NCBI GenBank assembly: GCA_916613615.1
Contig: OU744725.1
Coordinates: 57,110,575 to 57,174,574, forward strand
Direction: 5' to 3'
Source of the DNA: Steromphala cineraria
Lineage: Eukaryota > Mollusca > Gastropoda > Trochida > Trochidae
DNA length: 64,000 bases
A model generated the notes under the pieces. The model was not told the DNA's origin, ran no database searches, and saw only the letters and a program-made list of their open reading frames with translations. This document shows, one piece after another, positions 1-11,515 of the stretch (positions within the stretch are counted from its first letter, which is position 1; each line of letters starts with the position of its first letter). The position numbers and the translations under genes were made by a program.

Positions 1-42
1 CGTTCTTTTCTTTAGAATAGTTACTTCGATCTAATTCGAGCA

Positions 43-326
43 ATTGAAAGACTATGTATTCAAACTTAATGGAGCAGTAATAAATCAAATAAATAATGTA
101 CAGTTTAGCCATGCGATTCCCTTTTCTGACACAAAATGAATTAAAGGTGTTCACACAAAATGGCCGCCAGTGAATTTTATGTGAATCTTCATACTCTGTC
201 CTCTGACTATGAATGATTGGCGTGTGTAATGAGATTTTTGACACTGTCAAAATATTACATTTAGCATAAACTTATAATTATCAGTGAACATTTTAAAATA
301 TAAAATTACCAAAAAACGTGCTAACT
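43..326. mobile_element. TTAA MITE, left-truncated fragment
   Basis: The body matches the TTAA MITE family defined by the complete copy at 55435-55787, including the shared internal stretch around ATGGCCGCC and the terminal AAAAACGTGCTA. The left terminus is missing and the right end reads GCTAACTG rather than GCTACTGCCCC, a change shared with 52050-52066. The fragment was therefore already damaged before block A was duplicated. Confidence 0.8.
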
Positions 327-1354
327 GATTGAACATATTTAAAACCTTTTAACCAATGTGAAACGTACAAATGTTCCTAAAATCACTATTGAACTTCAAG
401 CCTTTTGTCATGACGACGTAGGATACAAGAATTGACTACGCCTACGACATACATCCATAAGGTCAATTACGTTTTGAAATCACACTTGATATCGTAATGA
501 ATAGGGCGAAAAATAAAAAGTGTCTCTTGTCAATTTGTCGTTGATATATGAGAAGTCGCTTAGACAGGTTCAACATGGCAACATCTCGAGTGGACAGAGA
601 TCACTTACATCTAGTCAGCCTTTATCACTTGAAACACAAAAAAAAAGACATTGAGACAATACTGTTGAGAGATTTTTTTCAATGACGTTTTGATGGATTA
701 TTTAGGGCAAAGGATTTTATTAAAGCTTTTAGCTTGCAAACGTTTTGTGTTTGCAATACTTTGTTATATTAGATAATGTGATCATCAAATTTTGAATTTA
801 AAATATAGATTTCTTTTTGTTTTATGTAAAAAAGGACTTAACGAGCAAGTTAACTCAAGTACAAAAATAATCCCCGGATAATTGTATAACGTCAACTCTT
901 TAAAAAAATTTTTAAAAATCTTTATTTTTGATATTACGACTTTTTACGATCATTTAATAGTACACTTCAGTGCGGTTTCAAATATCATAGTCGTTAGTAC
1001 CGGGAAAATAGGTTCTTAATAAATCTATTTTGCTTATTTGAAATGTGAAACTTTACTTTAATAAAACATTCTATATTTACTTGAACTTTAATTTCAGTTT
1101 TAATGATCTTGAAGACTTAAGCGTTGTACCCAGACGGTAATAGGAACTCTCATTCAATCTATTTTGCTAAATTGACTCTGGCATGATCATATGCATGAAA
1201 TGAAGACCCACACTATTAAATGTTATTAAATATCAACCAAGAAATGAAACATGCTCGAAACTCGTGTATTATGTTTGTAATGACTACGTTATTGTAGTTT
1301 CATTACTACTTTCATTTCACACAATCGAGTGATCGTGAGATAGCTTAATTTTCA

Positions 1355-1880
1355 AGAACAAGAAGTTTATTTGTATATCAGGCCTTGTGGCCAAAAGTAC
1401 AATATTTTCAGTATAAATGCATTGTTTTGCGCATGTACAGGCGGCATTTCCATAAATTTACACAGGTAGATTTCGTTTTGAATACAATGCAAGATTTGTT
1501 ATTTGTTGTACATTTTTAGTTGAAAGTAATAGTGTGAATTTCTCATGAGTTGGATATGTATAATAATAGTATGGTATAAACTGTTGTCTGCTTGAGAATA
1601 GTTTGGACATTCTTATAAAAAATGAAATTCATCTTCAACTACATTATCATTACATTTCGTACATCTGATCAAGGTTTCATCAATATCAACCTTGTATCGA
1701 CGTTGTTGAATATTTAATTTATGACTTGAGCATCGTAATTTACATAGAATGCTAATAAAGTCTTTATGTTGAGATAGCTTACCCCTATAGTATAGTAGAC
1801 ATTTATCCATTTTTCTTATACGCTTCCCTGATAAACTAAGCGATAGTAAAATAATTGTAAACTCGCCAATGTCCGTCAAA
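1355..1880 (-). pseudogene. LINE ORF2 C-terminal relic (block A copy 1)
   Basis: The minus-strand ORF at 1613-1879 ends in LRCSSHKLNIQQRRYK, then a CTKC pair and EDEFHFL. This arrangement (R-x-x-x-H-x-L-x-I-x-x-x-R-Y, then CxxC and a D-E-F-H motif) is the well-known zinc-knuckle-like C-terminus of LINE reverse transcriptases. After FHFL the frame breaks by stop and frameshift, although recognisable coding text continues to an AATAAA-type 3' end near 1365. It is a decayed non-LTR retrotransposon 3' end. The same relic occurs in A2 and A3 with different lesions. The clade cannot be named from this fragment. Confidence 0.6.
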
Positions 1881-2583
1881 GTTGTGATAATAAATCGTCA
1901 AAACGAATACAAGATGACTTTATATTTTTTGTCACATTTTCACTATGTAATCTTAAAGTCGATATAATATCTGTGGAACTGAGCACATTATCGATTTAAA
2001 AATGACGTTGAAAATAATTGATCGCACATGTATGTTGTTGGCGTTTTACCATAATGGGTCAGTAGTAAGTTTTTTTTATCTGACACTACATCTGCGTACA
2101 TTACGTTTGTTTTAATGTAAGTTTAATGTAATTTGGGATGCTTATAAGTCATTGTTACAATGCTAAAACAAAACGAATTATGTTTAAACTTAACCATGGA
2201 AGTTTAGATTCGTTGTACCGTAACATATTTGTATGTGCTATTTCATAGTCAACCGTAACATTTTTGGCAGATCATTTAAGTGACTCAACATTTCTGGAAC
2301 TCGTTTTTTTCATTTTGCTCTACTAAATTCTTACAAGTGATGAACAGTTTTTCCCAAATGTTTGATGTGTCTCTAAGCATGAAGATAAAGAAACTATGCT
2401 GATGTGTATCCATACGGGATATTTTAGTCGAAATTAAAAGTTTGACCTCTTCTGCCCATTTCCTAGTGCCAAACTTTTGCATCAAACAACCAAAAACGTA
2501 CAAATTTATTACATAATGGTTAATAACTGACACGTATATCAGAGCTCTATTGTGTAAACCCGATAGGGAATGGACTAACAAAG

Positions 2584-2605
2584 ATGGCGGACGAAACAAA
2601 TCAAG
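2584..2605 (+). other. Exon-like start ATGGCGGAC... with splice donor
   Basis: AAGATGGCGGAC opens a short frame (MADETNQ) that runs directly into the donor-like AAG|GTAGGG. The same ATG-to-donor cassette recurs at 14048, 54348, 42827 and 48482. AAGATGGCGG is also a match to the YY1 binding consensus, which often overlaps start codons of first exons. It could be a first coding exon, a promoter element, or chance conservation by duplication. In A2 a one-base loss breaks the frame. Confidence 0.3.
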
Positions 2606-2964
2606 GTAGGGGTCTGCTTTCAGTGCTCCTTTCTCCTAATCGTCGAGGTTTAGATTGTCACCTTTAATATCGAGTACACGACAGTGGTAGTACAACAACC
2701 AAATTGTTAGTTGTACTACACCCAGAAATGAAAGACTATACAGTAGGACCACAATATATGTTAGAGTAACAGTTTGGCAAAAACTTTAATTTTAAATAAC
2801 GACAAACAATGATGAGACAACTTTTATTCGCGTTTGACGTTTCTTGTATATTGTTTACTACAAATTTGTAAAAGTACTGTCTGTCGCTGTAGCCGGAAGA
2901 CTTTACTGTCTGTTGCTGTAGCCGCTTTGACCTAAATAATATCGGTGACCCATCCTGTCTCAGG

Positions 2965-3191
2965 GAAAGAACGTTACGCTAACTCCATTAATCTTTACCC
3001 TGGGCTCAGAAGCTAGAATTGCTAGCGAGGCCCGACTTGGGATATAGCCAGTCAAATAATTTTTTCGTTGAAATTTTATCGAGAAGGTGGCGAGAAAATC
3101 ATTTGGTTGGCTATATCCCAAGTCGGGCCGCGCGAGCGAATCTAGCTTCTGAGCCCAGGGTAGAGATTAGTGGAGTTAGCGTAACATTCTT
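2965..3191. mobile_element. Palindromic (foldback-type) MITE
   Basis: Two inverted arms of about 80 bp flank a loop of about 55 bp. The arms start with GTTACGCTAACTCC and end at GGGATATAGCCA and its complement TGGCTATATCCC. The TIR extends outward to GAA(A)GAA on both sides. Blocks A2 and A3 lack it at the matching place (GGTGACCA followed by TTTCTTCATTTT), so it inserted into copy 1 only. The exact left junction is unresolved because about 20 extra bases precede the arm. No coding capacity. Confidence 0.75.
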
Positions 3192-3461
3192 CATTTTGGC
3201 AGAGAAATGAGACCAACATTTCTCTCCTCTCCTTATACCGACCAAACAGGACTCTTTTACGTTTAAAGGGTGAATATTCTTATCTCCATATTAGATGACA
3301 ATATTGCGGATCCGCAACACGCCCTGCAAAAGATTTGTTACCGCTTGTGGTTATGTTAAACTCAATCATGTAGAAATCGAGAGTACTTTCAGAAGAATAA
3401 ATACATTATGAACTGTACTGCAGTAATGTTATCTCCCTCATTCTATTGATAACGAATGTGC

Positions 3462-3692
3462 TATATAATGATAATAAATATAATATTTATATGGCTCCTT
3501 TTCTGCGTCCTAATTTATAAAATATGCTCAAAGTGCTACCCATTTGTACCTTCACAGCGGCTATTAGGTGCTAGTCACGACCATATATGTCAGTGCATCC
3601 TGTTGTTAGGTACCCATTTAACAGCTGAATGAACTAAGTGCAATGTGGATGAAGAGCCTTGCCAAAGGACACAACACAGAATAATTTGCTGG
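3462..3692. repeat. GCGCC-type interspersed repeat, degenerate
   Basis: An AT-rich lead (ATAATAAATATAATATTTATATGG) is followed after about 100 bp by CCTTGCCAAAGGACACAAC. The better preserved copy in A3 (about 56000-56212) has TTTATATGGCGCC and GCCTTGCCCAAGGACACAAC. This combination is a familiar interspersed repeat in many aquatic invertebrate genomes (family recollection, not searched). A2 lost it within a deletion. Confidence 0.45.
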
Positions 3693-4321
3693 GACATAGT
3701 TCAACAAATAACTCCTAACCCACAGTCCTAATCATAAACGACATATTTTGCTGGATGAAAAATGACTTGATTTTGATTTAACGGTACTGTTCCAAAATTA
3801 ATATTTAAAATGTTAATCACATAATCAGGGACAGAAATCTCATGAAAATCTCAGGATGAAAATTAAATTACACTACAAACAATTTAACATTTAAAGTGAT
3901 AATTATGGTAATGAATTTATATAATCTGGCAAATTCATCCCAAACTGCCAAAGGAAATTAACTAGTAAATTAAAAGGTCAAATATATTTAATCACTTTTT
4001 ATATAGTCATTAAATAGTTTAAATACTATATTCTTTAAATAAAAAGAATCTATGACCATTGATGGTAGAGGTTTTTGGGTTTTTTTACAGTAGGAGTAAT
4101 TGTCATAAATAATCATAATAAATAAATCATCAAAAAATTAGAATTGAACACAAATCATCAAAATATTAAAAGAACTATTTTAGTCAACACTTCATTAGCT
4201 TTCAAGAAAAAGATACAATCAACAGATTGCCCTAATATGCCACCGTGCAAAATATTCTCTACATGAACAATCAGGAAATACTGCTGAATGAATGAATTTA
4301 AAACGGCGATGTAAAATGAAA

Positions 4322-4545
4322 TGTTAAGGATGTCGATCGTTTTTTTCCAAAGAAACAACAGTTCAATGACCTTAGGTCCAATTTGTCTAACTGAATATCA
4401 AATAGGAGTTCATCTGCCGATACATGATAACAATATGGATATTTCACTCTTTTCGGTTGACCCTCTTCAAAAGGAAAGTAATCATCTGTCATATGAAAGT
4501 CCTTGCTATTACATAGAAAATGGGTGGTCCTGTCATTTTTGCTGA
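4322..4545 (-). pseudogene. Unrecognised ORF relic, block A copy 1
   Basis: The minus strand reads a compact frame containing HFLCNSKDFHMTDDYFPFEE, then GQPKRVKY and DIQLDKLDLRSLNCCFFGKK. The same text occurs at 15500-15720 and, broken, at 56890-57060. Its composition (charged, few stops, several aromatic and Cys residues) looks like former coding sequence, and a TTTCAG acceptor-like site precedes the segment in A2. Copies differ by many amino-acid changes, and A3 has a one-base deletion and a larger internal deletion, so it is not under visible constraint. I do not recognise the family. Confidence 0.35.
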
Positions 4546-4861
4546 AATTATTCAGTTGATGTCTAAACAATACCAACATTATATATTTCCACACAAGGAA
4601 AGTAAATAAGGGTAAGGTACGCAGTTGTAGATATCTCATGAAAACAATAGGAAATGTTACCGAAAGCAATAGAATGTTTTTATCAAAGGTAGTAGCTTTT
4701 AATTGAATATACCGTATTTAGTTTATCTGAATCTAATTCCCTACTCCAGATGATTAAAAAATCTTCACCTCAAATGGCCGTCAACAGCGAAATTACTTGA
4801 TTGTGATAATTTCTCAATAGTATAATTGTGTTTATATAAAGGTTGCATTTGTCGCCAAAAC

Positions 4862-5165
4862 AATATCAATCAATCAAAGTTTATTTCTCGAAAATACACA
4901 CAGTGGTACAAGAGAATACAAAAATACATACATATATACATAATAAACAGACAAGAATGGTGGCATAAAAGACATATATATGATGACTTTTGTAGAAGGA
5001 GAAATCGTTCGAAATTGGGGGTTTCTTTAATCAGTTTATAATGTATTCCTTTGGAGCTATTGCGGACAGAACTTCGCCAGGATTGATAAAAATGGTCTCT
5101 CAATGTTAATTCTACTTGTGCGGAGATCCATTTGGACGAATACATATACGGGTTCATAAACACGT
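4862..5165 (-). pseudogene. LINE ORF2 C-terminal relic with 3' tail
   Basis: The minus-strand frame contains RDHFYQSWRSSVRNSSKGIH followed by YKLIKETPNFERFL. This resembles the region just before the zinc-knuckle in LINE reverse transcriptases (a D-x-F-x-x-x-W motif, then a K-x-x-N/H-Y motif). It then runs directly into a 3' tail ending in AATAAACTTTGATTGATTGAT, so the knuckle has been deleted. The (TTGA)n-type tail is typical of some non-LTR element ends. This piece is single copy in the window and fills the junction between blocks A1 and F1. Confidence 0.5.
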
Positions 5166-5232
5166 CATAATAACGAAAGAAGTTTTAAAAGTTCAGATTA
5201 AATGTGTAATTTTTAACACATATAGATACAAT

Positions 5233-5445
5233 CACACACTGAATCCGTACTGTTTTGTTAACCTTTAAATTACACGTAAGATAATTAATGTTACTTGCTT
5301 GTTAATTGCTTCAACGCCGTAATCAAATTGGCCGAACAGTAAATCACTCCACCATTGGCCCCGAGGAACATACCCCCATGATGAATGATTAAAGGTATGT
5401 TTGTACAGCTCATGTTTCACATGGAAACGTCTCCAGGCCAATTAC
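5233..5445 (-). other. Conserved ORF in block F (RFHVKHELYKH...)
   Basis: The minus strand reads WRRFHVKHELYKHTFNHSSW, then GYVPRGQWWSDLLFGQFDYG, then VEAINKQ and a donor-like CAA|GTAACA. The second copy (32258-32467) keeps the frame with substitutions such as W to R and V to A. There is no ATG in frame and an in-frame stop lies just upstream, so if coding it would be an internal exon; no strong acceptor is visible. No family recognised. Confidence 0.3.
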
Positions 5446-5761
5446 CATTGCATTGCATTGACACCCAGTGGCATAAACATATAGCGTAGAGGGGCAACAT
5501 GCTTAAGTGATTGATAAGGCAAACATGAACCAATGAAAGCGAATATTATGCAAGACTTCTGTAATAATAGCAGTTTAAACAAAACCTCACCAATAGATAA
5601 AAATTATATGGAAGATATTCTTAATCTGCATAGTTTCTGTTCACAAAATATGGTGTGCGTCATTGTTTAAATATTACTAAGTTGTGTTTATGACTTTATC
5701 GATCTCAGCTATAGTTTAACAGACTCAAATATCGCGTGTCTTGCTTCCATATCATACAATA

Positions 5762-5965
5762 TCAGCGTGGATTTCCTTTCCTATGAAGGCATGACCAGTT
5801 CAAGTGTGTGTTAATCACGGGTTTGACAAACATCTTAATACACTCATCACTCTCTTTAAATAGTTTTAATTGGTTTATCTTAAGAACTCCTTCATCACGA
5901 TGACACCTACGACTTGCAGTATGACATGCATGCAACCAGACCTTATGATGGTATTTAAACTCCAA
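5762..5965 (-). other. Conserved 67-codon ORF in block F, copy 1
   Basis: The frame includes HACHTASRRCHRDEGVLKIN and CIKMFVKPVINTHLNWSC. Copy 2 at 32919-33122 keeps the whole frame with about four substitutions. The ORF caller's first residue is a TTG, not an ATG. The MITE at 5974 starts nine bases beyond its 5' end, so any upstream exon was separated by that insertion. It may be an exon remnant; function unknown. Confidence 0.3.
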
Positions 5966-5973
5966 TTTGTTAA

Positions 5974-6661
5974 AGGGGCATTAGCACGTTTTTTGAACAT
6001 TTTATATTTTCATTTGTTTCCTGATTGTAACTTAAAGGGGCAGTAGCACGTTTTTTGATAATTTTATATTTTAAATTTTCACTGATAATTGTAAGTTTAT
6101 GCTAAATGTGTTATTTTGACAGTGTGAAAAATCTCATTACACAAGCCAATCATCCATAGTCAGAGGACAGAGTATGAAGATTGACATAAAATCCATTGGC
6201 GGCCATTTAGTGTGAACACCTTTAATTCATTTAGTGTAAGAAAAAAAAGTCGTATGGCTAAACTTTACGTTATATATTTGAATTATTACTGCTCCGTTTA
6301 GTTCAAATACATTGTCTTTTAATTGAGGCCATTACATTTTATTATCCTGACATCATCTTATATTCCCCTTTAATGCGTAATATATTATTTTGATATCGTC
6401 AAACATCTCATTTCACAAACCAATTATCCATAGTCAGAGAAGAAATTATAAAGATTCACATAAAGTCCATTTGCGGCCAATTTTCTGTGAGCATCTTTAA
6501 TTCAGTTGTGTCAAAGAAAGGAATCACATGACTGAACTTTACATTATTTATTTGGTTTATTACTGTTCCATTTAAGTTAAATACATTGTCTTTCAATTGA
6601 AACCATTTCTTTTCATTTTCCTGACAACTCCTTGTATTCCCCCTTAAAGTGCTACTGCCCC
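5974..6661. mobile_element. TTAA MITE, outer copy interrupted by a second MITE
   Basis: The left terminus AGGGGCATTAGCACGTTTTT follows TTAA at 5970-5973. The right terminus GTGCTACTGCCCC is followed by TTGA, a diverged TTAA. The element is split at 6032 by an inner copy of the same family. Both F copies share this nested arrangement, so nesting predates the F duplication. Confidence 0.85.
6036..6369. mobile_element. TTAA MITE, inner nested copy
   Basis: This copy sits between two TTAA tetranucleotides (6032-6035 and 6370-6373) inside the outer element, so the host sequence is known from the family itself. It starts AGGGGCAGTAGCACG. The right end has lost about 15 bp: ATTCCCC joins straight to TTTAATG, whereas the copy at 33193-33542 keeps the full GCTACTGCCCCT. 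Confidence 0.85.
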
Positions 6662-7682
6662 TTGAAATGATTACTAAATCCTCACCGTAAAGTTTACTGT
6701 TTCATCAGATGATAAAATCAGCAAAACAAATGTATAATTAGTTAGTTTGTTATTGTTATGCGGAAAATGTTGTCCTGTTCAACATCAATAATCATTTAAG
6801 AGAATTCTGTACTAAGTTAATTGATGCAAGTGCATATCTAAAACTCACACGAGATCTTGTTTGGCATGTAAGTCTCATGCGTGTATGTCTCAAAATCCTG
6901 TTCACGTGTTTGATTGCCTATAAACGAAATAATAGGGCACTACTTCAAATTCTTACACTTTGAACTAGGTGATTGTTACTTAGATCAAGTCAGATCAGAA
7001 ACAGAATCTCTACTGCAATTTTTTAATCATTCATCTATACTTATGTTTTTATATAGGTACATTATTAGAGTTACGTTCCTACCAATCTCTCTTCCAAATA
7101 CTGAGTTCGGTAGGTAAACCATTTAACAATATTCTGACATAAATTGTTAATACATTTCGTTTATTTCTTAATGTTTACAGTCCTTTTCGCGTGTAGTAAT
7201 ATCCTGACAACTTCAATGTTATGATTGTCAGTTCCACAGTTGCTGTGGAAACGCACGTGCATATGCATATTCTTGTGGAAAGAACAATGCCGTCTCATAA
7301 GACATTACATGTTTCTAAATGTGCTTACCTGCTAAAGTCCTTCGTGCGACCCTTCAAATAGTGTGTCCCTCTCTATAAATATTAACTAACTAAGCTTTCA
7401 TGTATTTCAATTTATCATGTTCCTAATATTGTTCGGTATCTTTAATGTCGGAAATGAAGTTGCTCTAGAACGTGTTTTAAGCTGTACATAAACCATGAAC
7501 TGTTACACGTGTTATATGTCAACTGCAAGTAAATATGTTTTGAAACAATTGTTATCAATATGTGATGTAATAAGTTGTGACAAAAATACGACATGTTGCA
7601 AATGTGTGATCAACTCTAACGGTAATCTAATTGGTCGGTTGAGAAAACCACGTCACATCGGAAAGATGGACTACTTTATGGG

Positions 7683-7783
7683 CTTACCAACTATTGCTTT
7701 AGCACTGCAGAAATCTTCCGGGTTCCCTACTATTACCAACTTTTGTTTTAGCATCGCAGAAAGCTTCCGAGTTCCACGAGAAA
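7683..7783 (+). repeat. About 50-bp imperfect tandem duplication
   Basis: Two adjacent units each read TTACCAACT, then a TTTAGCA(C/T)(T/C)GCAGAAA stretch and CTTCCG(G/A)GTTCC. The pair is retained in F2 just right of the 5.1-kb element (40005-40105). The long plus-strand ORF over this region (7495-7833) is not kept open in F2 and is probably not coding. Confidence 0.6.
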
Positions 7784-8697
7784 AGCGTGCAGCACGTGCA
7801 AGGTCGTGGCAACTGACAATGGGTTTGGGGTGAACCAGTGCATTCATGTCAATTCATCTGTCTGATTTGACACAAAATCCTGGACCTTGAATTACAGCGC
7901 ATGTCAATTCTACTTTGTTTGATATTTGTTGATAACGAATAATAGATTAAAACAAATTTGTGATTTCCGTGACCGAATTGAAGATGTATCACTACGCATT
8001 GACACAATTGATTTCACAATTGACGATGTATTCAATTTATTTAAATCGGAATTATGACATTCTGACAGTTTGGATAATAATGAAATTAACACTCTAGCGA
8101 GATGTCATATGGTTTTTACAACACTCGTGCATATCAAATGAAATTTCCCTCACTCGGCAAAATGTCATTTAAGTCACTCGTTTTGTAAAAACAATATGAA
8201 ATCCTTGCCTTGGTATTAATCATTTTCTCTTTATTTATTATTCAAACAAAGGTATACGTACATTTGTATCAATATTTTTCCAATTATATTGAATTCCCAT
8301 TAGTTATTGCAAAACATTATGTTGTATTGTACTGACATCTCAAACTTCTGTGAAATATACTGGACATTCTTAAATTTCATTGTATTTGTTGTGACCTTTG
8401 CGATATCGACACTCTATATTATACAAGTATAGACTGGTGATGAGGTCAATACCTGTTTTAATAGACCCGGAAAAAAACAATACTGACCGAGGACGAACTC
8501 ACCAGTCCATTATTATGTCTCGACCAAAAACAAAAAAACAAAAAGAATATTAGAAAACTACAGCAATGAGCAGAATTTGGGTTCGATTGTTGGCAAGGAC
8601 AGGTCAATGATGTCATGATAGTAACTCAAGTCAATATCACTTTTGGTCGGACTCGGGGTCACGGGAGTCAAGTCAATATCACTTGTCAACTGTCAAC

Positions 8698-8947
8698 TGG
8701 TCCCTGGACTAAATTTAGGAAATTTCCCAAAATAATTCTATACGTAACCTTATACATTCTCAATGCTTCCACAATGTATTGTTTTTGTTAAGCACCAGTA
8801 ATTTGCGAATCAAGCAATGTAAACATGCAATTTACATGTAAATTACACTTGCAGGTTTTATGCATGTAGTAAGGAAGACAAATACATGTACTTCAAACAT
8901 GAAAAGTGAAATACCAATCAATATTTTAATGTTTTCGTTTAACATGA
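8698..8947. other. No recognisable feature
   Basis: Spacer between F1 and C1. In the second array this position is occupied by 40998-41525 plus blocks E and D. I see no ORF, terminal repeat or structured element. Confidence 0.5.
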
Positions 8948-11515
8948 AATCAAAATAATCAAAATCCTAATGTCACAGAATAAAGAAACAAACCCAAGGG
9001 GTGAAATAAACGTCTTTGTTTCAAAATAATTATTTTGTGGGGCGTCAGTTCTTGTAACGTCATGACTTGAATTAAAGTACACAATTCACCTCGTAGAATT
9101 TTATGAGAATTAATTAAACTTTCTTTAAATACTTGCCATGATGAAAAGAACAGAACGTCAAATATTATATCTTATATCGCGACAATATTGCCTTGAGAAC
9201 AAATGAAAGTTAAATATAAACGCGTTATATTCAGATTAATTGTCATAAACTGTTGTCGTACCTATCAGCAAGCACTAAAGATAAATGTCAATTGTTTTCA
9301 AAATTTGAATTCTACTTTCAGTTTCAGATTTAGCTTTGTAAGTGCAGCGTTAAGTACATATCATTTTGAAAACAAAATTCGAGATAGTTACCGTCATGTT
9401 CTTCCTCAAAACACAACGATAAAAACTAAACAAATGTATACCCTTCAAAAAAAGATACGCATAGGTGTTTTTTAATTGTTTGGTTTTGTTTAAAAACGAA
9501 TTTAATTTCAAATAATCATTTATGGCTTCAATGAAAAACGGAGAAATGTTTTGCTAATTCGTTGGTTTAAGAACAAATAACAGTTTTGCAAAATTGAAGG
9601 AAGCGCAAAGCTTGTGGAACTAATAACCAAACAAAGGCCAATACTGTTTCCAATTTTATTATTCATTGCAACATTAAACGAGGACGTAACTTTCTGGATA
9701 ATTTCGAAGTGTCGAAAATGGAAACCGTAATTCAAATTAAAACTTCATTTTCAAAATATGCAATTGTCTGAAATTGGAATATTTATAAGAAAACAATATT
9801 TAGTCATTTTGGTCCATTTTTCCAGACCCATTTTTGACAAGAAGATGGTAAAACTTCAAAATCTCCACATCCGGGTCAATTACTTACGTCATCGTCTTAT
9901 TACAGCCATAACAATTCTATAACAGATCGCTGTTTTGTGAAAAGGTCGACCAAACTTTAGGGAACCGTTTGCCTAAAGTGTATATTTGACCAAGAGGGCC
10001 AGATATCGGCCCCGTTTTGAGAGACTTCGAAATGTGCAATCGCCGTCAATGGTATTTTAAAAAAGGAGGATCAATCTTTTTATCTTTAGAAAATTATTGT
10101 TTGATGATCAGGCACAATTTCATCCAAATCTGTGAGATGAAAAACAGAGTTCTCAGTATTGTTTACTGCCGTTAAATTGGACATTTGACCTATAATTTTA
10201 TTTGAAAGGTCAATAGATTAGGATGAGAGGGTTTGCCAATGTAAGAAATAATATCCAGCACGTAAGCCCTGCTTAACTAGTTGTTTTAGTAGACTTAGTA
10301 AAACTTACACCAACAACATAAACGAACGTCAAAGAAAGGGAGTTTTTAAGTAAGATGGCGTTCATTAACTTACAGCACGCCGCATTTTCCACAACTATTT
10401 CAAGATCAGGGTCAAATTCCTGCAAATAAATCTCCCAAACACAAGATCTAAACCCCTTTATAATGTAAATGTTTATTGACGTGCACGTCAACGTCACATT
10501 ACGTTTTTGACGCTCCAATACAACGCAATGCGGGAAGGGAGGGGAAGAACTCTGTAAAAGACACTTTTTTTATCTTTTTCCACTCATTACCAGAAATATG
10601 TCAATTAAGAATTAGAATTAGATAATTACAAAACAATAAAATGACTTTGGCGCCAAATTTTGGACTAATAACAGACAAGAACAGAGCAAAATACTTATGA
10701 CGACGTCTACAGTTTTGTTAAAATTCACATTTTTAGAATTGTGTAGTATTTTTGCATCCAACTAAAAGTCATATATTCTAAGAGACATGACACATGAGTA
10801 TATTTCAAAATTGAACTTGTACATGAGAACATGCATTTACGAGTGTTTCTTTGAAATGTTTTAAAGATACTCTTCCATCTGCTACATATAAACAGTTATA
10901 CAATGAAATAAGTGCAACAACAGTATTTACTAGATGACCCAATTTTTAATATTATTATTTATACCATAAAGATGTTCTTATCAAGAAAACATTGCTGTTA
11001 TGTGTATAATTGTCCAACCAAAACACCACAAGCAACTAAAATAGCGTTTGCAGGACAACGCAAAAGCAGAGTAACCAGGAAACTGGAGGTTTCGCCTTCT
11101 TCAAAACCTCAGTTAAATTGGGGACTTTCTAGCTAATATCTTACAAAATAGATTTGAACTTTGATGTGAACATGACTAAAGAATTCCTAGGGGGAACAAA
11201 TTAATATTTTAGATTTCAGAAACCTTTTTCTGATTTTAATATTTGATTCAAAGGTGAACTAAACACTTACCTGTTTCATTTGGAATACATGGAAACAATC
11301 TTGTAATTATTAAAGTGTTGATAGTTTAGGAAGATTTTGCAACAATACATGTTGCCAATGTTGTGATCTTGCTGTGACCTTAACCGTTGATGGACTGTAG
11401 CGGAAACATTCCCTACAGAGTTTGTAAAGAGCTTCATGGCACGACATTTCGGTACGTATTTCTTAGAAAAGTTCCATTTTACTGACGTTTTGTAGAATGC
11501 TGAACAGGGTAAAGC
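8948..11515. repeat. Segmental block C, copy 1
   Basis: The block aligns with 43496-44715 (C2, truncated) and 49145-51716 (C3). C2 and C3 are much closer to each other than either is to C1; for example both share a small insertion near 43860 and 49510 that C1 lacks. C1 ends where C3 meets the TTAA MITE at 51722. Apart from a possible micro-exon it shows only short ORFs that are interrupted in the other copies. Confidence 0.85.
10374..10419 (-). other. Possible 46-nt micro-exon
   Basis: On the minus strand a TTATTTGCAG acceptor is followed by an open segment (EFDPDLEIVVENAAC) and a strong donor GTAAGTTA. The C3 counterpart (about 50525-50570) keeps the donor but starts with TAA and has lost part of the segment, so at best it is a dead copy there. 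Splice-site matches of this quality arise by chance, so this is weak. Confidence 0.22.

Larger units (their letters stand above)
43..4860. repeat. Segmental block A, copy 1
   Basis: This is the first of three copies of a 4-5.6 kb block; the others are at about 11713-16013 and 51717-57341, in the same orientation. Long stretches align almost base for base, for example the 'TCAGTTTTAATGATCTT' stretch near 1095, 12590 and 52815. Copy 1 differs by carrying a palindromic MITE (2965-3191) and by lacking the MULE-like and TTAA MITEs present in copy 3. It contains a LINE relic, an exon-like ATGGCGGAC segment and a conserved but broken ORF. It is not followed by block B as copies 2 and 3 are. Confidence 0.9.
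5179..8697. repeat. Segmental block F, copy 1 (intact, empty site)
   Basis: The block aligns with 32212-40997, except that copy 2 is interrupted by the 5115-bp element and has about 130 extra bases near 32590-32720. The uninterrupted site here reads GGACTACTTTATGGG around 7668-7682, giving the ancestral target of that element. The block holds two conserved minus-strand ORFs, a nested MITE pair and a short tandem repeat. Near 8428-8505 arms reading ACTGGTGA and TCACCAGT lie in inverted orientation. Confidence 0.9.

Noticed and set aside
3019..3210. 63-codon ORF
   Set aside because: It runs through the arms and loop of the palindromic MITE.
7495..7833. 112-codon plus-strand ORF
   Set aside because: The F2 counterpart is frameshifted and the 3' half is a tandem repeat.
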